Both the position numbers and the translations under genes were made by a program. Positions 17,661-26,772 of a stretch of 46,330 nt of DNA are shown in pieces. The first letter of the stretch is position 1; each line of letters opens with the position of its first letter. Under the pieces are notes generated by a model. That model made no database searches, was not told where the DNA came from, and worked only from the letters and a program-made list of their open reading frames with translations. The DNA comes from Undibacterium pigrum (GTDB taxonomy: Bacteria; Pseudomonadota; Gammaproteobacteria; Burkholderiales; Burkholderiaceae_D): NCBI RefSeq assembly GCF_003201815.1, contig NZ_QJKB01000007.1:294263-340592 (forward strand), read 5' to 3'.

Positions 17661-18265
17661 GCGCTATCACTGACTATGCAAGTTTACAAACAGCCGTGAG
17701 CAGCTGGTTGCATCGTACGGATCTGACACCGTTTATTGCCGATTTTATTGCTTTGGCTGAGGCAAAAATGTCATCGGACATCGTGGCACGACCCATGGAT
17801 ATACGTGGCAATTTGATGACAATAGCGGGTAATGCCTATGTGAATCTACCGCTTGATATGCTGGAAATGAGACGCCTTATCTTGCGTAGCGACCCGGTGA
17901 CGGGGTTGCTTTACGCAACCCCGGATCAACTCAGTGCTGATCACGCAAGTGCAGCGACTGGCAAGCCAGTGGCATTTTCTGTCATTGGCCAGCAACTGCA
18001 ATTGGCACCTATACCAGATGCAGCTTATCAACTGGAACTGACGTATCAGCAGCGCATACCCGCTTTAACAACTACCAATACGACGAACTGGCTGCTGGCA
18101 GCTTTCCCCAACGTGTATCTGTACGCTGCTTTATGTGCAGCGCAGCCGTTCATTATGAACGATGCGCGTATCCCGACTTTTGAAAAACTGTATCTGCAAA
18201 GTGTGGATGCCATCAATTCCATAGACTGGTATTCAGGTTCAACCATGCAAGTGAGGGCTAAATAA
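17657..18265 (+). CDS. Phage head-tail adaptor-like protein
   Basis: 202 residues. The pattern is that of podovirus adaptor proteins: an N-terminal helical part (ADFIALAEAKMSSDI), then VNLPLDMLEMRRLIL, then a repeated beta segment with QLQLAPIPDAAYQLELTYQQ, and a C-terminal helix with YLYAALCAAQPFI. Such proteins form a ring below the portal and hold the tail on. Family assignment is by resemblance from memory. The stop shares one base with the fibre gene start. Confidence 0.75.
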   Translation: MSAITDYASLQTAVSSWLHRTDLTPFIADFIALAEAKMSSDIVARPMDIRGNLMTIAGNAYVNLPLDMLEMRRLILRSDPVTGLLYATPDQLSADHASAATGKPVAFSVIGQQLQLAPIPDAAYQLELTYQQRIPALTTTNTTNWLLAAFPNVYLYAALCAAQPFIMNDARIPTFEKLYLQSVDAINSIDWYSGSTMQVRAK

Positions 18266-20205
18266 TGGCATTGGAAACTGCAAGCTATATCAATGATCTG
18301 ACAATCACGAATCCTACGGCATCTGATCCAAAATCCCAGGGCGATGACCACATCCGTATGCTGAAAACCGTATTGAAGGAATGCTTCGCTGGCTTTACTG
18401 GCGCGGTGATTATTACCGGTGCAGAAACAGGTACTGCGGCGGCACATATCCTGAACCCTGCTACTGCCTTGCTGGCTTACACTACGGGGCTGTTGCTGCT
18501 GTATCGGCCAGTAAATGTGGGAACGGGCGCTTTGACGGTGAATGTGTCTGGTCTGGGTGCGAAACCGGTCAAGACTTTGCTGGGCGCCGATCCTACTGCT
18601 GGCGATATCGTTGCCAACCAGCCATTGCTGTTGATGTATGACGGTACAAATTTTGTCATCGTCGCCGGGTCTGAGACTTTGCTGAAAACTGGCAATCAGA
18701 CCATGACGGGTAATTTGACGATGGTCGGGAATCAGGTCGTCAATGGTGATTTGGCTGTATCTAATAATCTGGCGGTAGCAGGTAATCTAACGGGCCCTGC
18801 CATGCTGGCCAAGGGCAATGTTTCTGGCCAAACCTGGTCAGGAACGCAGGATTTTACTGCTGCAACAGTGACAGCCGCAACCAAAATAGCTGGTACTGCT
18901 ACCAATGAAGTGGCAACCTGTGCCTTTGTAGTTGCTCAGGCTTTCTCTCCTGTTTTGCCCGGGCAAACCGGGAATGCGGGGAAAGTGCTGGCGACAGATG
19001 GCAGTAATGCGAGTTGGGTTAACAGTGGTCCACAAGTAGTGAATAAGACTGCGAATTACACGATTTTGACGACTGATATTGCAAAGGTAATTACATTAGC
19101 TGGCACAACTTCCGCTACCTTTATGACACCTGCTGCTGCAACTGCTGGCGCGGGATGGTACTGCTACATACACAATAATTGCAATGATACGGCTGCCGCA
19201 AGCAATCCTGTCACGCTGACTCTTGACGGTAATGCCGCTGAAACGATAGATGGTGTTTACACTTTAACAGAATATAGGAATGGTGCATTGTTAGTCATGA
19301 CAGATGGCTCTAACTGGTCAACTTTGCGCTTGTCTGGAGGATTTGCGCGGTTTGTACAGACGGGAACATTTATCTGGCCAACTAAAGTAACTCATTGTTT
19401 TGTGGATGTAATTGGTGGCGGCGGTGGCGGCGGGAAATGCACTCCTGGGATGTCGGCGCTTAACGGAGCCGGCGGTGGTGGTCGTAGATTTGCGCTAGTG
19501 CCACCTTTGAGCGTAAATACAAGTACCACAACAACGGTAGGAGCTGGCGGAGTTGGGGCCACAAACACGGGTACTTCTGGAACGGCTGGCGGACAATCAA
19601 GTGTCCTACTAGTCAAGGCCGGTGGCGGAGCTGGCGGAGGCGCAGGCGGCGGCGGTGGTGGCATTGACAATGCGACAGGCGCAAATGGAGGGCTTCCAAA
19701 TATTGCTACTGGGACGGGGATCACAATAGGTGCAACTAATGGCTATTCCAATAATATTGGATATGGGGGCGGTGGGGGCGGAGCAAATAATACTAATGGC
19801 GGCAATGCAGAATTTGGTGGTGGCGGTGGCGGAGGTGCAGGTAATGCAAACAATGGTTTTCCAGGCGGTTCATCGATAAATGGAGGCGGTGGCGGAGGAG
19901 GAGGTGGTGGGTATGCCAGCTCAACGGCTGGAACTGGCGGTGCCGGTGGGGCGAACAATAGTACCGTTGCAGGTGGTGGCGGAGTTGGTGGGGCAATTTC
20001 CCCGACAGCTGGAAATGCTGGAACATCACGTGACTTCGCTGCTGGCGATGGTGGTGGTGGTGGCGGATCAAACGGCGCTAATGGTGCAGCTGGTGGTGCG
20101 GGTGGAGTGCCTGGTGGTGGCGGTGGAAGTGGTGGGACTGGTTCTTCTACGATAGGTAATGGTGGTGATGGCGGTCGCGGTGAAGTCCGTGTTTTTTATA
20201 GGTGA
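18265..20205 (+). CDS. Tail fibre protein with glycine-rich C-terminal region
   Basis: 646 residues. The first ~50 residues (ASDPKSQGDDHIRMLKTVLK) are a familiar virion-attachment module of phage tail fibres. The middle is beta-rich repeat sequence with repeated TMTGNLTMVGNQVVNGDLAV-like steps (about 145-185). From about residue 390 to the end it is strongly glycine-rich, with runs such as GGGGGGGK and GAGGGAGGGGGG, like the polyglycine-sandwich tips of receptor-binding fibres. It likely binds the host surface. The gene is partnered with the small gene that follows; a relic of another fibre tip lies downstream. Confidence 0.85.
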   Translation: MALETASYINDLTITNPTASDPKSQGDDHIRMLKTVLKECFAGFTGAVIITGAETGTAAAHILNPATALLAYTTGLLLLYRPVNVGTGALTVNVSGLGAKPVKTLLGADPTAGDIVANQPLLLMYDGTNFVIVAGSETLLKTGNQTMTGNLTMVGNQVVNGDLAVSNNLAVAGNLTGPAMLAKGNVSGQTWSGTQDFTAATVTAATKIAGTATNEVATCAFVVAQAFSPVLPGQTGNAGKVLATDGSNASWVNSGPQVVNKTANYTILTTDIAKVITLAGTTSATFMTPAAATAGAGWYCYIHNNCNDTAAASNPVTLTLDGNAAETIDGVYTLTEYRNGALLVMTDGSNWSTLRLSGGFARFVQTGTFIWPTKVTHCFVDVIGGGGGGGKCTPGMSALNGAGGGGRRFALVPPLSVNTSTTTTVGAGGVGATNTGTSGTAGGQSSVLLVKAGGGAGGGAGGGGGGIDNATGANGGLPNIATGTGITIGATNGYSNNIGYGGGGGGANNTNGGNAEFGGGGGGGAGNANNGFPGGSSINGGGGGGGGGGYASSTAGTGGAGGANNSTVAGGGGVGGAISPTAGNAGTSRDFAAGDGGGGGGSNGANGAAGGAGGVPGGGGGSGGTGSSTIGNGGDGGRGEVRVFYR

Positions 20206-20208
20206 AAT

Positions 20209-20562
20209 ATGAAAGTCCATATTGTAGAAAATGGCTTAGTCATCAATATGATCGAAGTTGAATCTGTTGAACGAGCCAGGTATCTATTTCCCAATTTGAT
20301 TTGCATTGTAGATAGTAAGGCAACAATTGGTTTTGTATATGATGGTGAAAAATTAACTGAGCCGAAAACTTCTAAAGAAGATCAAAGAAAGTTGCTCTCT
20401 GACGAAATAATTTCTATTGAACGTGAAGATGGCTGCAATCGAAAGATAAGAGAACTGCTTCTTAAATTGAGTGACGCCAATGATTTTCCATATAAAAAAT
20501 TAAAAGAAATAGACAATAAAATAGCCAAATTGCGCACACGATTGCAAGAAATTGGAGATTAG
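20209..20562 (+). CDS. Probable tail fibre partner / assembly protein
   Basis: 117 residues. The N-terminal ~45 residues (VENGLVINMIEVESVERARYLFP, of which the I-E-N-G-x-V-x-N core is the key part) have the pattern of small proteins encoded after fibre genes in many phages. The C-terminus is charged helix (LKEIDNKIAKLRTRLQEIGD). Only 3 nt separate it from the fibre stop. A fibre-folding or tip-exchange role is inferred. It is more AT-rich than the fibre gene, consistent with recent acquisition. Confidence 0.55.
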   Translation: MKVHIVENGLVINMIEVESVERARYLFPNLICIVDSKATIGFVYDGEKLTEPKTSKEDQRKLLSDEIISIEREDGCNRKIRELLLKLSDANDFPYKKLKEIDNKIAKLRTRLQEIGD

Positions 20563-20566
20563 TTAA

Positions 20567-20626
20567 ATTGATGTGTCGGCGTATGGCAAAGGTGGTAATG
20601 GTCTGGTTGTTGTTTACTGTTGGTGA
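20567..20626 (+). pseudogene. Relic of a second glycine-rich fibre tip
   Basis: This short frame translates to about 19 residues ending GKGGNGLVVVYCW before a TGA, closely resembling the end of the intact fibre (GDGGRGEVRVFYR). The bases around the stop and next start (GGTGAATATGAAAAG) also match the junction after the intact fibre (GGTGAAATATGAAAG). It appears to be the C-terminus of a fibre left behind when the present tip was acquired. Confidence 0.65.
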
Positions 20627-20628
20627 AT

Positions 20629-20742
20629 ATGAAAAGTGCAGAAATTGAAAATAGCATCGTAGTCAATTTAGTGTCAGGTGTGGTGACTACTTACATCCCT
20701 TGTGATAATAGGGTTTCCATCGGTGATCATTTGGGATGGTAA
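20629..20742 (+). CDS. Short second fibre-partner gene (possibly truncated)
   Basis: 37 residues: starts MKSAEIENSIVVNLVSG and ends VSIGDHLGW. It matches the N-terminal pattern of the partner gene at 20209 (I-E-N-x-x-V-x-N) and sits in the same place relative to the relic fibre tip. It lacks the C-terminal helix, so it is either a short natural form or a truncated leftover of the displaced cassette. Confidence 0.45.
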   Translation: MKSAEIENSIVVNLVSGVVTTYIPCDNRVSIGDHLGW

Positions 20743-20777
20743 GTCGTTTGCCAAGCTATTAATTGAAAAGGGAAAGC

Positions 20778-22166
20778 ATGGAAACTAATTTTAATGGAGT
20801 TGGCGGAAATCCTACCAATCAGCGTTTGCAAATGAGTAAAGGTAGATCAGCAGATTGGTATACAGCGTTTGGACGAGTCGGGGATCAGGCGGGGATGGAT
20901 TACTGGGACAAGGAAATCGCCAGTAAGGGAGAGGAGGAGGCACACCGCGCATTTTATAGTGCTGCATCCAAAGACATGCTGATGGGTAAGGGGATAGGTG
21001 CGGATAATTTGCAAAGCAATGCTGGCGCAAATACTGCCAGCAATTGGTATGCTCCCTTTGGCAAAGTAGGTGATCAGGCAGGTATTGATTACTGGAATAA
21101 TGAGATAAAAAATAAAGGATATGATGTCTCTCATCATGCTTTTCAGATTGCGGCTGCTCAAAACGCGGTGAATGGTAAGGGAATCGGAAAAGGCGATCTG
21201 GAAAAAACGACGGTCAATACGCCTGTCAACAATCAAGTAACTGCGTCTGTGACGACACAAGGCAATTCACAAGCAGTCCAGCCAGCACAGCAGTCATTAT
21301 CAAATGGCAAGCCACAGTCAAATGAACAATACATCAATTCAAATGGATCATGGATCAGAAACCCTGACTTTGACCCATTGGCTGAAGTACGCGGAAATGG
21401 CGGCTTCATGGCTGCTTATGCAAAGGATAATTCAATAGCCAACAAGATGGCTTATGCACAAAACGGCGTTGGTAACGCTGGCTATGATCCAGAATTTCTG
21501 CGTGCGACAAGACGCCAGATGGATTTAGCTGGTGGCATGGATAATTTCTTTGGAAACACGATGAATTCCACGCAAGAGCAATTGAATTTTCAAAATGCGC
21601 TACGGGGTATTACTGACGATCCATTTGCAGGTCAAAACTTGAGCGATGCATCAGTACAAGCAAGAGCGCAGCAATATATGCAAACTCACCCTGATTATGT
21701 TCCAGTCAATACCTATCGTGGAGAGGCGCCGCGCCTGCCTGGTGACATCAATCAGGACACGGGTTTAAAGACCATGAAGGGTGTCTCAAATCAAAATCCA
21801 TGGATCACAAATAAAGGGTTCGTTCAGCAAATGCCCTGGCAACAACCGCAACAGCTGCAAAATCCATATCTGGCACCACAGCAAAGCGACCCGCATCCAT
21901 ATTTGCAGCCGTTCCAGCGAACAGACGCATATAACAAGGCAGTGAACGTAAACTGGGCGAGTGCTAATCAATCTGAGCAGGGTAACTGGGGCCAGCAGAG
22001 TATGCAAAATCCGTATGGCATGGGAAATACTTCGCAAAGTATGTATGGAAACCCAAACAATTTTCAAAATAACTTTCAACAGCGTGGCTTGCTTAATCAA
22101 GGACAACAAACTTCCACAAATACTCAAAATCGCTATGGATTGTTAAGCGCATATGGCACTCGTTAA
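20778..22166 (+). CDS. Phage structural protein with two DUF4214-like repeats
   Basis: 462 residues from ATG 20778, preferred over a TTG at 20763 because AAAAGGGA lies just upstream. Residues 26-78 and 89-141 are tandem repeats, with cores WYTAFGRVGDQAGMDYW and WYAPFGKVGDQAGIDYW, each ending in GKGIG-x-x-x-L. The F-G-R-x-x-D-x-A-G-x-x-Y-W core resembles the DUF4214 repeat found in large surface proteins. The rest is Asn/Gln/Pro-rich and probably extended. It overlaps the next gene by 14 nt. A virion component is likely from position; role unknown. Confidence 0.65.
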   Translation: METNFNGVGGNPTNQRLQMSKGRSADWYTAFGRVGDQAGMDYWDKEIASKGEEEAHRAFYSAASKDMLMGKGIGADNLQSNAGANTASNWYAPFGKVGDQAGIDYWNNEIKNKGYDVSHHAFQIAAAQNAVNGKGIGKGDLEKTTVNTPVNNQVTASVTTQGNSQAVQPAQQSLSNGKPQSNEQYINSNGSWIRNPDFDPLAEVRGNGGFMAAYAKDNSIANKMAYAQNGVGNAGYDPEFLRATRRQMDLAGGMDNFFGNTMNSTQEQLNFQNALRGITDDPFAGQNLSDASVQARAQQYMQTHPDYVPVNTYRGEAPRLPGDINQDTGLKTMKGVSNQNPWITNKGFVQQMPWQQPQQLQNPYLAPQQSDPHPYLQPFQRTDAYNKAVNVNWASANQSEQGNWGQQSMQNPYGMGNTSQSMYGNPNNFQNNFQQRGLLNQGQQTSTNTQNRYGLLSAYGTR

Positions 22167-23703
22167 AGTAGGGCAAGTGGGACAGTACGGCGTCAATAAA
22201 GACTTGTCACAGCATGAGTTGCCCGTCAATGCATGGACTGATGCCCGCAATATCCGTTTCCTTGATGGTTCTGCGTATCAATTTTATGGTCATGGTGAAG
22301 TCTATAATTTCCCAGTTGTGATTCCACAGTATGTATTTCCGGTAACTATATCGGGGAACCGTTACTGGTTGTATATGTCGGCTGGGAAATCTCACGCAGT
22401 TACTTATACCGCAGGGATAGTGACACACACGGACATAACGCATGCGACGGCCAGGTCTGGAGTGGTCAATCAATGGACGCATGCTCTATTGTCTGGTCTG
22501 CCAGTGGTGAATGTCGGCGATACTTCCAAAGTGCCAATGACTTGGGATTTGAATACTGCAAACAAATTTGTAGATCTGGTGAACTGGCCAGTGAATACTT
22601 ATTGCAAGTCCTTACGGGCGTACAAAAATTTCCTTGTGGCCCTGAATGTTACCGTTTCTGGCGTCAATAAACCTTTTCTGGTGAAATGGTCTCATCCTGC
22701 AGATTCGGGGGCATTTCCATCGACGTGGGACTCGGCAGATCCTACCAAGGATGCTGGTGAAGCTGATCTTGCTGAGGCGATCAGTCCCATCGTGGATGGC
22801 TTGTCATTGCGAGATTCTTTCATCATCTATACTGAAAATTCTACGCACAGAATGGATTATGTTGGTGGCCAATCGGTATTCAGGTTCTCCAAGATCATGG
22901 GCATGTCAGGCATGTTAAACCGCAATTGTGCGGTAGAGTTTGACGGCTGGCACTTTGTCGTCACTGGCTCAGATGTTATCGTGCATGATGGGCAGTCTGC
23001 CACCTCTGTATTGGATAAGCAGACACGCAGATCATTTTTTCAAAACATTGATGTAACAAATCGGGGCCTGGTATTTTGCTTCAAGAATCCTTTCCTTAAC
23101 GAGATTTATCTTGCTTACCCATCTATTGGAGCAAATTCGTGTGACAAGGCCATGGTGTATAACTTCGTAGATAAAACGGTGTCATTCCGGGATTTGCCAA
23201 GTGTCAACCATGCAAGTTACGGCTCGGTATCGACAGACTTAGGCGGAACATGGGCGCAAGATTCAGATTCTTGGGATTCCGATTTGACGTTTTGGAATGG
23301 ACCCGACTATACCCCTGATTCTGCGCGCGTCCTCATGGCATCTAATGATATGAAACTGTACATGCTTGATGCCTCAGCAAGTTTTAATGGCGCTATACCT
23401 TCGGCATTTCTTGAGCGACGAGGGCTCTCGTTTGACACTGCTGAAAGTATCAAATGCATTAAGGGAATCAGGGCACGCATATCTGGAAACAACGGAAAAA
23501 CCGTGATCATTAGTGTAGGTGGCGCTGACACACCTTATGTGGACCCGACCTATACAGATGTGACATACACCATAGGTTCAAGTGTCGCAACGGACCTGTT
23601 CGTCTCAGGTCGTTATATAGCCGTCAAATTTGCGACGGGGACAGCATTTCAATGGCGACTTGATTCTTTCGATTTCGATGTGGAAACAATGGGGGCGTGG
23701 TGA
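22153..23703 (+). CDS. Podovirus-like tail / DNA-stabilisation protein
   Basis: 516 residues of beta-rich sequence. It begins VKVGQVGQYGVNKDLSQHEL and contains AWTDARNIRFLDGSAY, a pattern I associate with phage tail-tube or head-completion proteins built on a beta-propeller. Aromatic repeats such as DSFIIYTENSTHRMDYVGG and NEIYLAYPSIG fit the same reading. No catalytic motif is visible. Its position between the fibre and ejection-protein genes also fits a tail component. The name is by resemblance; no closer homologue could be tested. Confidence 0.6.
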   Translation: MALVKVGQVGQYGVNKDLSQHELPVNAWTDARNIRFLDGSAYQFYGHGEVYNFPVVIPQYVFPVTISGNRYWLYMSAGKSHAVTYTAGIVTHTDITHATARSGVVNQWTHALLSGLPVVNVGDTSKVPMTWDLNTANKFVDLVNWPVNTYCKSLRAYKNFLVALNVTVSGVNKPFLVKWSHPADSGAFPSTWDSADPTKDAGEADLAEAISPIVDGLSLRDSFIIYTENSTHRMDYVGGQSVFRFSKIMGMSGMLNRNCAVEFDGWHFVVTGSDVIVHDGQSATSVLDKQTRRSFFQNIDVTNRGLVFCFKNPFLNEIYLAYPSIGANSCDKAMVYNFVDKTVSFRDLPSVNHASYGSVSTDLGGTWAQDSDSWDSDLTFWNGPDYTPDSARVLMASNDMKLYMLDASASFNGAIPSAFLERRGLSFDTAESIKCIKGIRARISGNNGKTVIISVGGADTPYVDPTYTDVTYTIGSSVATDLFVSGRYIAVKFATGTAFQWRLDSFDFDVETMGAW

Positions 23704-23975
23704 GAATATCTAATTTAGGCACCATTGCTTACGCCCCTGGGCAAGTACCTACAAACGCTGCAGAAATGCAGCGTTTTTTTATGTCTGAGCTACAAAAAAT
23801 ATCAGTGGCTATCAGTCTGAGTGGATTGGGACATCTGGACAAGACAAGCGTTGCTCCAGTCAAGCCCAGAGATGGTGACGTTCGTTATGCCGATGGCATA
23901 GCGTGGAACCCTGGTGCTGGAGTGGGAGTGTATTACTACAAAGGCGCAACATCTTCGTGGGTGTTGCTAGGTTAG
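23700..23975 (+). CDS. Small phage structural-region protein
   Basis: 91 residues with a GTG start that overlaps the previous stop as GTGA (a GTG one codon earlier is also possible). It contains APVKPRDGDVRYADGIAWNP and ends YYYKGATSSWVLLG, a short beta-type tail-associated pattern seen in several phage proteins. No enzyme motif. Function unknown. Confidence 0.6.
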   Translation: MRISNLGTIAYAPGQVPTNAAEMQRFFMSELQKISVAISLSGLGHLDKTSVAPVKPRDGDVRYADGIAWNPGAGVGVYYYKGATSSWVLLG

Positions 23976-24043
23976 AAATGGAGGTGCTGACACTGCTTGA
24001 TCTGCACCTGCAGTATCAGCAGGAAAAGGATAAAGGAGCAGAA

Positions 24044-24517
24044 ATGAAATTGCAGCGAACTCATGACATGAAAACAGTGAAAGAGATATTGTCTCATCCA
24101 GCGATATTTCCCCATATCCATGAAGATGGTTTAAAAGAAATCGAACCTCCTGATAGTGAAGAATTTCATTGGATATTGATTTCTGACCAAGAAGGTGCAG
24201 CTGGAGTTTACATGGTTCACTATCATAATCAGTCTTGTGTGGAAATGCATACGTGTCTGCTTCCCAGAATCTGGGGAGCAAAAGCGAATGATTCTGTCAA
24301 ATTGCTGAGTGAGTACTTATTTCATCAACTTGGCGTAAGAAAAGTAATAACCAACGTGCCAGCTTACAACAAATTAGCACTCAGATTCGCAAAAACGAAT
24401 GGAATGAAAATTGAAGGTATCAATCGTGAAAGCTATCTGAAAGATGGCAAATTGATTGACCAGATTATGCTCGGTATGACAAGAAAGGAATGGATATGCC
24501 AGTCGCAGGACCAGTGA
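24044..24517 (+). CDS. GNAT-fold acetyltransferase-like phage protein
   Basis: 157 residues from ATG 24044. AAGGAG (24033-24038 region) supports this start; an earlier ATG at 23978 would add a 22-residue helix. The chain has the order expected of a GNAT fold: an acceptor side (WILISDQEGAAGVYMVH), a central strand region (MHTCLLPRIWGAKANDSVKL) and a late helix with NVPAYNKLALRFAKTNGMK. Similar proteins occur in P22-like late operons; their substrate is not known to me. It overlaps the next gene by 22 nt. Confidence 0.65.
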   Translation: MKLQRTHDMKTVKEILSHPAIFPHIHEDGLKEIEPPDSEEFHWILISDQEGAAGVYMVHYHNQSCVEMHTCLLPRIWGAKANDSVKLLSEYLFHQLGVRKVITNVPAYNKLALRFAKTNGMKIEGINRESYLKDGKLIDQIMLGMTRKEWICQSQDQ

Positions 24518-25989
24518 TAGCATCGGTAGCAGGTGCAGTAGTCAGTAACGCCATGAATAAGGGAGGATCGTCTTCATCGGCACCCAGCAGCCAAACCGTA
24601 AGAAATGAAGTTGACCCGCGTATGGCCGCGATGTTGTACGGCACGGGAAGAACGTTGAAAGAGGGGGCAAAATCAACAGGCATCGACGAGAACGGGCAAC
24701 CCGTTTATGCAGACTCAGATTACACGGCGGGTACGCCAGGGTTGTTGAGCAGGTTCCAGGGGTATCTGGATCAGCCACAAAATGCAGGTTTGGCTATTTC
24801 TAATCAGGCCGCGGATAACTATGTTGGAAAATTTTCAGCTTACGATTTCGAGCAACAACGAAATAGTGCTTTGAATCTGATGAATAATCCCCTGACATCG
24901 CCTCACATGCTGGCGGCTTACAGCAATTATTCGAACCCCATGCAGGCAGCAATAAGCTTCGCGCCCAACGCTTACGCTGTTGAAAGCGCAAGAACGATGA
25001 CTGCAGCACCCGCAGCACAGATCAACGCACCCAGTCAAAACGATTTAAATCTTAATCCTGCGTTGGGAAACTTAATTTATGGTGAACAAGGAAATAACCC
25101 TTACCTTGCTGGTGCTATTCAAAAAGGTTTGAACCAGAGTTCTGCAAATTTTCAAAATCTCAAAGATGACATGTTAACCAGTTTCAAGCAGGATTTGCTA
25201 CCATCGATCCGTGGAGATGCTATTGTCAATGGCCAATATGGCGGCTCCCGACAAGGTTTGGCGGAAGGCAAGGCAGCTGATTCGCTGACGCGCAATTTGA
25301 CGCGCACGTTATCTCAGGTCGCTCAAAATCAAACTGATGCAGCGGTCCAGGCACAGGCGCAACAATATGCACAAGACCGCCAAAATCAACTCACCGCTGC
25401 CATGGGTTTATCTAACCAGCAATATGGCGTGTCAGGTGCAAATGCTGCAGCGACAAATCAAGTTAACCTCGCGAATGCAGGCATGATTAATCAAGGCAAT
25501 CAATTCAATGCCAATTCAATTAATCAGTCACAACAACAAGCATATCAAGCCATGGCCAATTCATTTTTGCAAAATGCTCAGTTGCAACAGCAAGCAAACA
25601 TGACTAACTACCAGGGTGATCAACAAATGAATCTTGCCAACCTGAATAATCGTCAACAGGCCAACATGCAGAATGGCGCATGGCAGCTAAGTACGAACCA
25701 GTTGAATAGCCAGAACATGGCAGCAGGTGCCGGTTTGCTTGGTGGAATACAGAACAATATTTATAATCAAGCCATGAATGCGAATGATACTGGTATCAAT
25801 CGAGCTATGAAAGTGAATAACCTGATCGCACCTTATGCGAATCTTGGCAGTACGCAAACTACCAATGCAACTGCGCCGATGTATCAAAACCAGGGTGCAA
25901 ATCTCCTGGGCGGTGCGCTGGCAGGGCTTAATTTGTACAAACAATTCAGCGCCGCAAATACACCTGCCAATGCTGGTAGTGGATCATAA
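24496..25989 (+). CDS. Probable DNA ejection / internal virion protein
   Basis: 497 residues from ATG 24496, preferred because AAAGGA (24484-24489) is 6 nt upstream, while it directly abuts the ATG at 24490. The N-terminus is a small-residue hydrophobic stretch (GPVIASVAGAVVSNAMNKGG). The body is Asn/Gln/Ala-rich, with long helical repeats in residues 200-420. This composition is common in proteins that podoviruses eject with their DNA to form a conduit. No lytic domain is visible. The assignment rests on composition and gene order. Confidence 0.65.
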   Translation: MPVAGPVIASVAGAVVSNAMNKGGSSSSAPSSQTVRNEVDPRMAAMLYGTGRTLKEGAKSTGIDENGQPVYADSDYTAGTPGLLSRFQGYLDQPQNAGLAISNQAADNYVGKFSAYDFEQQRNSALNLMNNPLTSPHMLAAYSNYSNPMQAAISFAPNAYAVESARTMTAAPAAQINAPSQNDLNLNPALGNLIYGEQGNNPYLAGAIQKGLNQSSANFQNLKDDMLTSFKQDLLPSIRGDAIVNGQYGGSRQGLAEGKAADSLTRNLTRTLSQVAQNQTDAAVQAQAQQYAQDRQNQLTAAMGLSNQQYGVSGANAAATNQVNLANAGMINQGNQFNANSINQSQQQAYQAMANSFLQNAQLQQQANMTNYQGDQQMNLANLNNRQQANMQNGAWQLSTNQLNSQNMAAGAGLLGGIQNNIYNQAMNANDTGINRAMKVNNLIAPYANLGSTQTTNATAPMYQNQGANLLGGALAGLNLYKQFSAANTPANAGSGS

Positions 25990-26003
25990 TAATTGCAAAT
26001 TAA

Positions 26004-26032
26004 GACTGACATGATGTCTATTCTTGTCAGTC
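26004..26032. repeat. 8-bp inverted repeat in the gap after the ejection-protein gene
   Basis: GACTGACA (26004-26011) and TGTCAGTC (26025-26032) with a 13-nt loop. There is no T run, so it is not a typical terminator; possibly a protein-binding site or mRNA 3' hairpin. The rest of the 242-nt gap (25990-26231) shows nothing else I can support. Confidence 0.4.
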
Positions 26033-26231
26033 GGGCCTCATTACGATTGCCAGGAAAATTCATGCAATGTCGTTTCAATTGCGGCTATCCAATGGTGCGC
26101 TGGATTACTACCTCGCAGAATAAAACCAGAGTACTCGCAGTTATTAAGTACTCAATACAATAAATAATGTGCCCGGTATGCCAGGCACTACCTAATAGCT
26201 ATACCAGGATATTTGAACTTTAAGGACTATT

Positions 26232-26675
26232 ATGGGATTACTCGATCTATTTTCCAACAGTGAAAATGATGCGCAGTCGCAAGCACAAATGGCAATGGCC
26301 GCCGCCTTGCTACAAGCTGGTGGCCCGTCTCGTACACCTATTTCCATGGGGCAGGCCTTGGGTGGGGCAATGCAGAGCTATCAACAAACATTGCAAAGTG
26401 CGAAAGACCGACAACTGCAACAAGATGTATTGCGCAGCAGAGCGGCTTTTGACAATGCCAGGTTACCGTCAGCGATGCCGCAGCAAATAAAACAGTCAAC
26501 AGCCGGATTCTCTTTGCCACTCAATCTTGATTCATGGCGACGCGCTTTGCAAGATGATCCGACGAAATCATATCTAGGTGGCAGAAAATATTTTCCTGAC
26601 ATGCCCCCTTTAATAAGTGATGCTCTCGAGGTAAATACGTCGGACAATTATTCTCCATCTTTGTGTCGTCGTTGA
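26232..26675 (+). CDS. Short, probably truncated internal virion protein
   Basis: 147 residues. It starts MGLLDLFSNSENDAQSQAQ and has a clear AMAAALLQAGGPSRTPISMG segment, a pattern found at the start of very large (often about 1000-residue) internal virion proteins of podovirus-like prophages. After about residue 110 the sequence becomes unrelated in style and stops (SLCRR). I read it as the preserved N-terminus of a larger protein that has lost its body. TAAGGA precedes the ATG. A strong terminator lies about 100 nt downstream. Confidence 0.55.
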   Translation: MGLLDLFSNSENDAQSQAQMAMAAALLQAGGPSRTPISMGQALGGAMQSYQQTLQSAKDRQLQQDVLRSRAAFDNARLPSAMPQQIKQSTAGFSLPLNLDSWRRALQDDPTKSYLGGRKYFPDMPPLISDALEVNTSDNYSPSLCRR

Positions 26676-26772
26676 CGGCAACTCACTCAGGTTGTTAAAA
26701 AACCCGTGGTCCAATGTCAGTTGAAAATAATAAGATCAAATATAAAGCTGACACGTCTGAGCTAGATCATTT

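Noticed and set aside
19392..20071. Long reverse-strand proline/histidine-rich frames opposite the fibre gene
   Set aside because: They are the exact antisense of glycine GGN codons of the fibre, which read as Pro or His; no ribosome sites.
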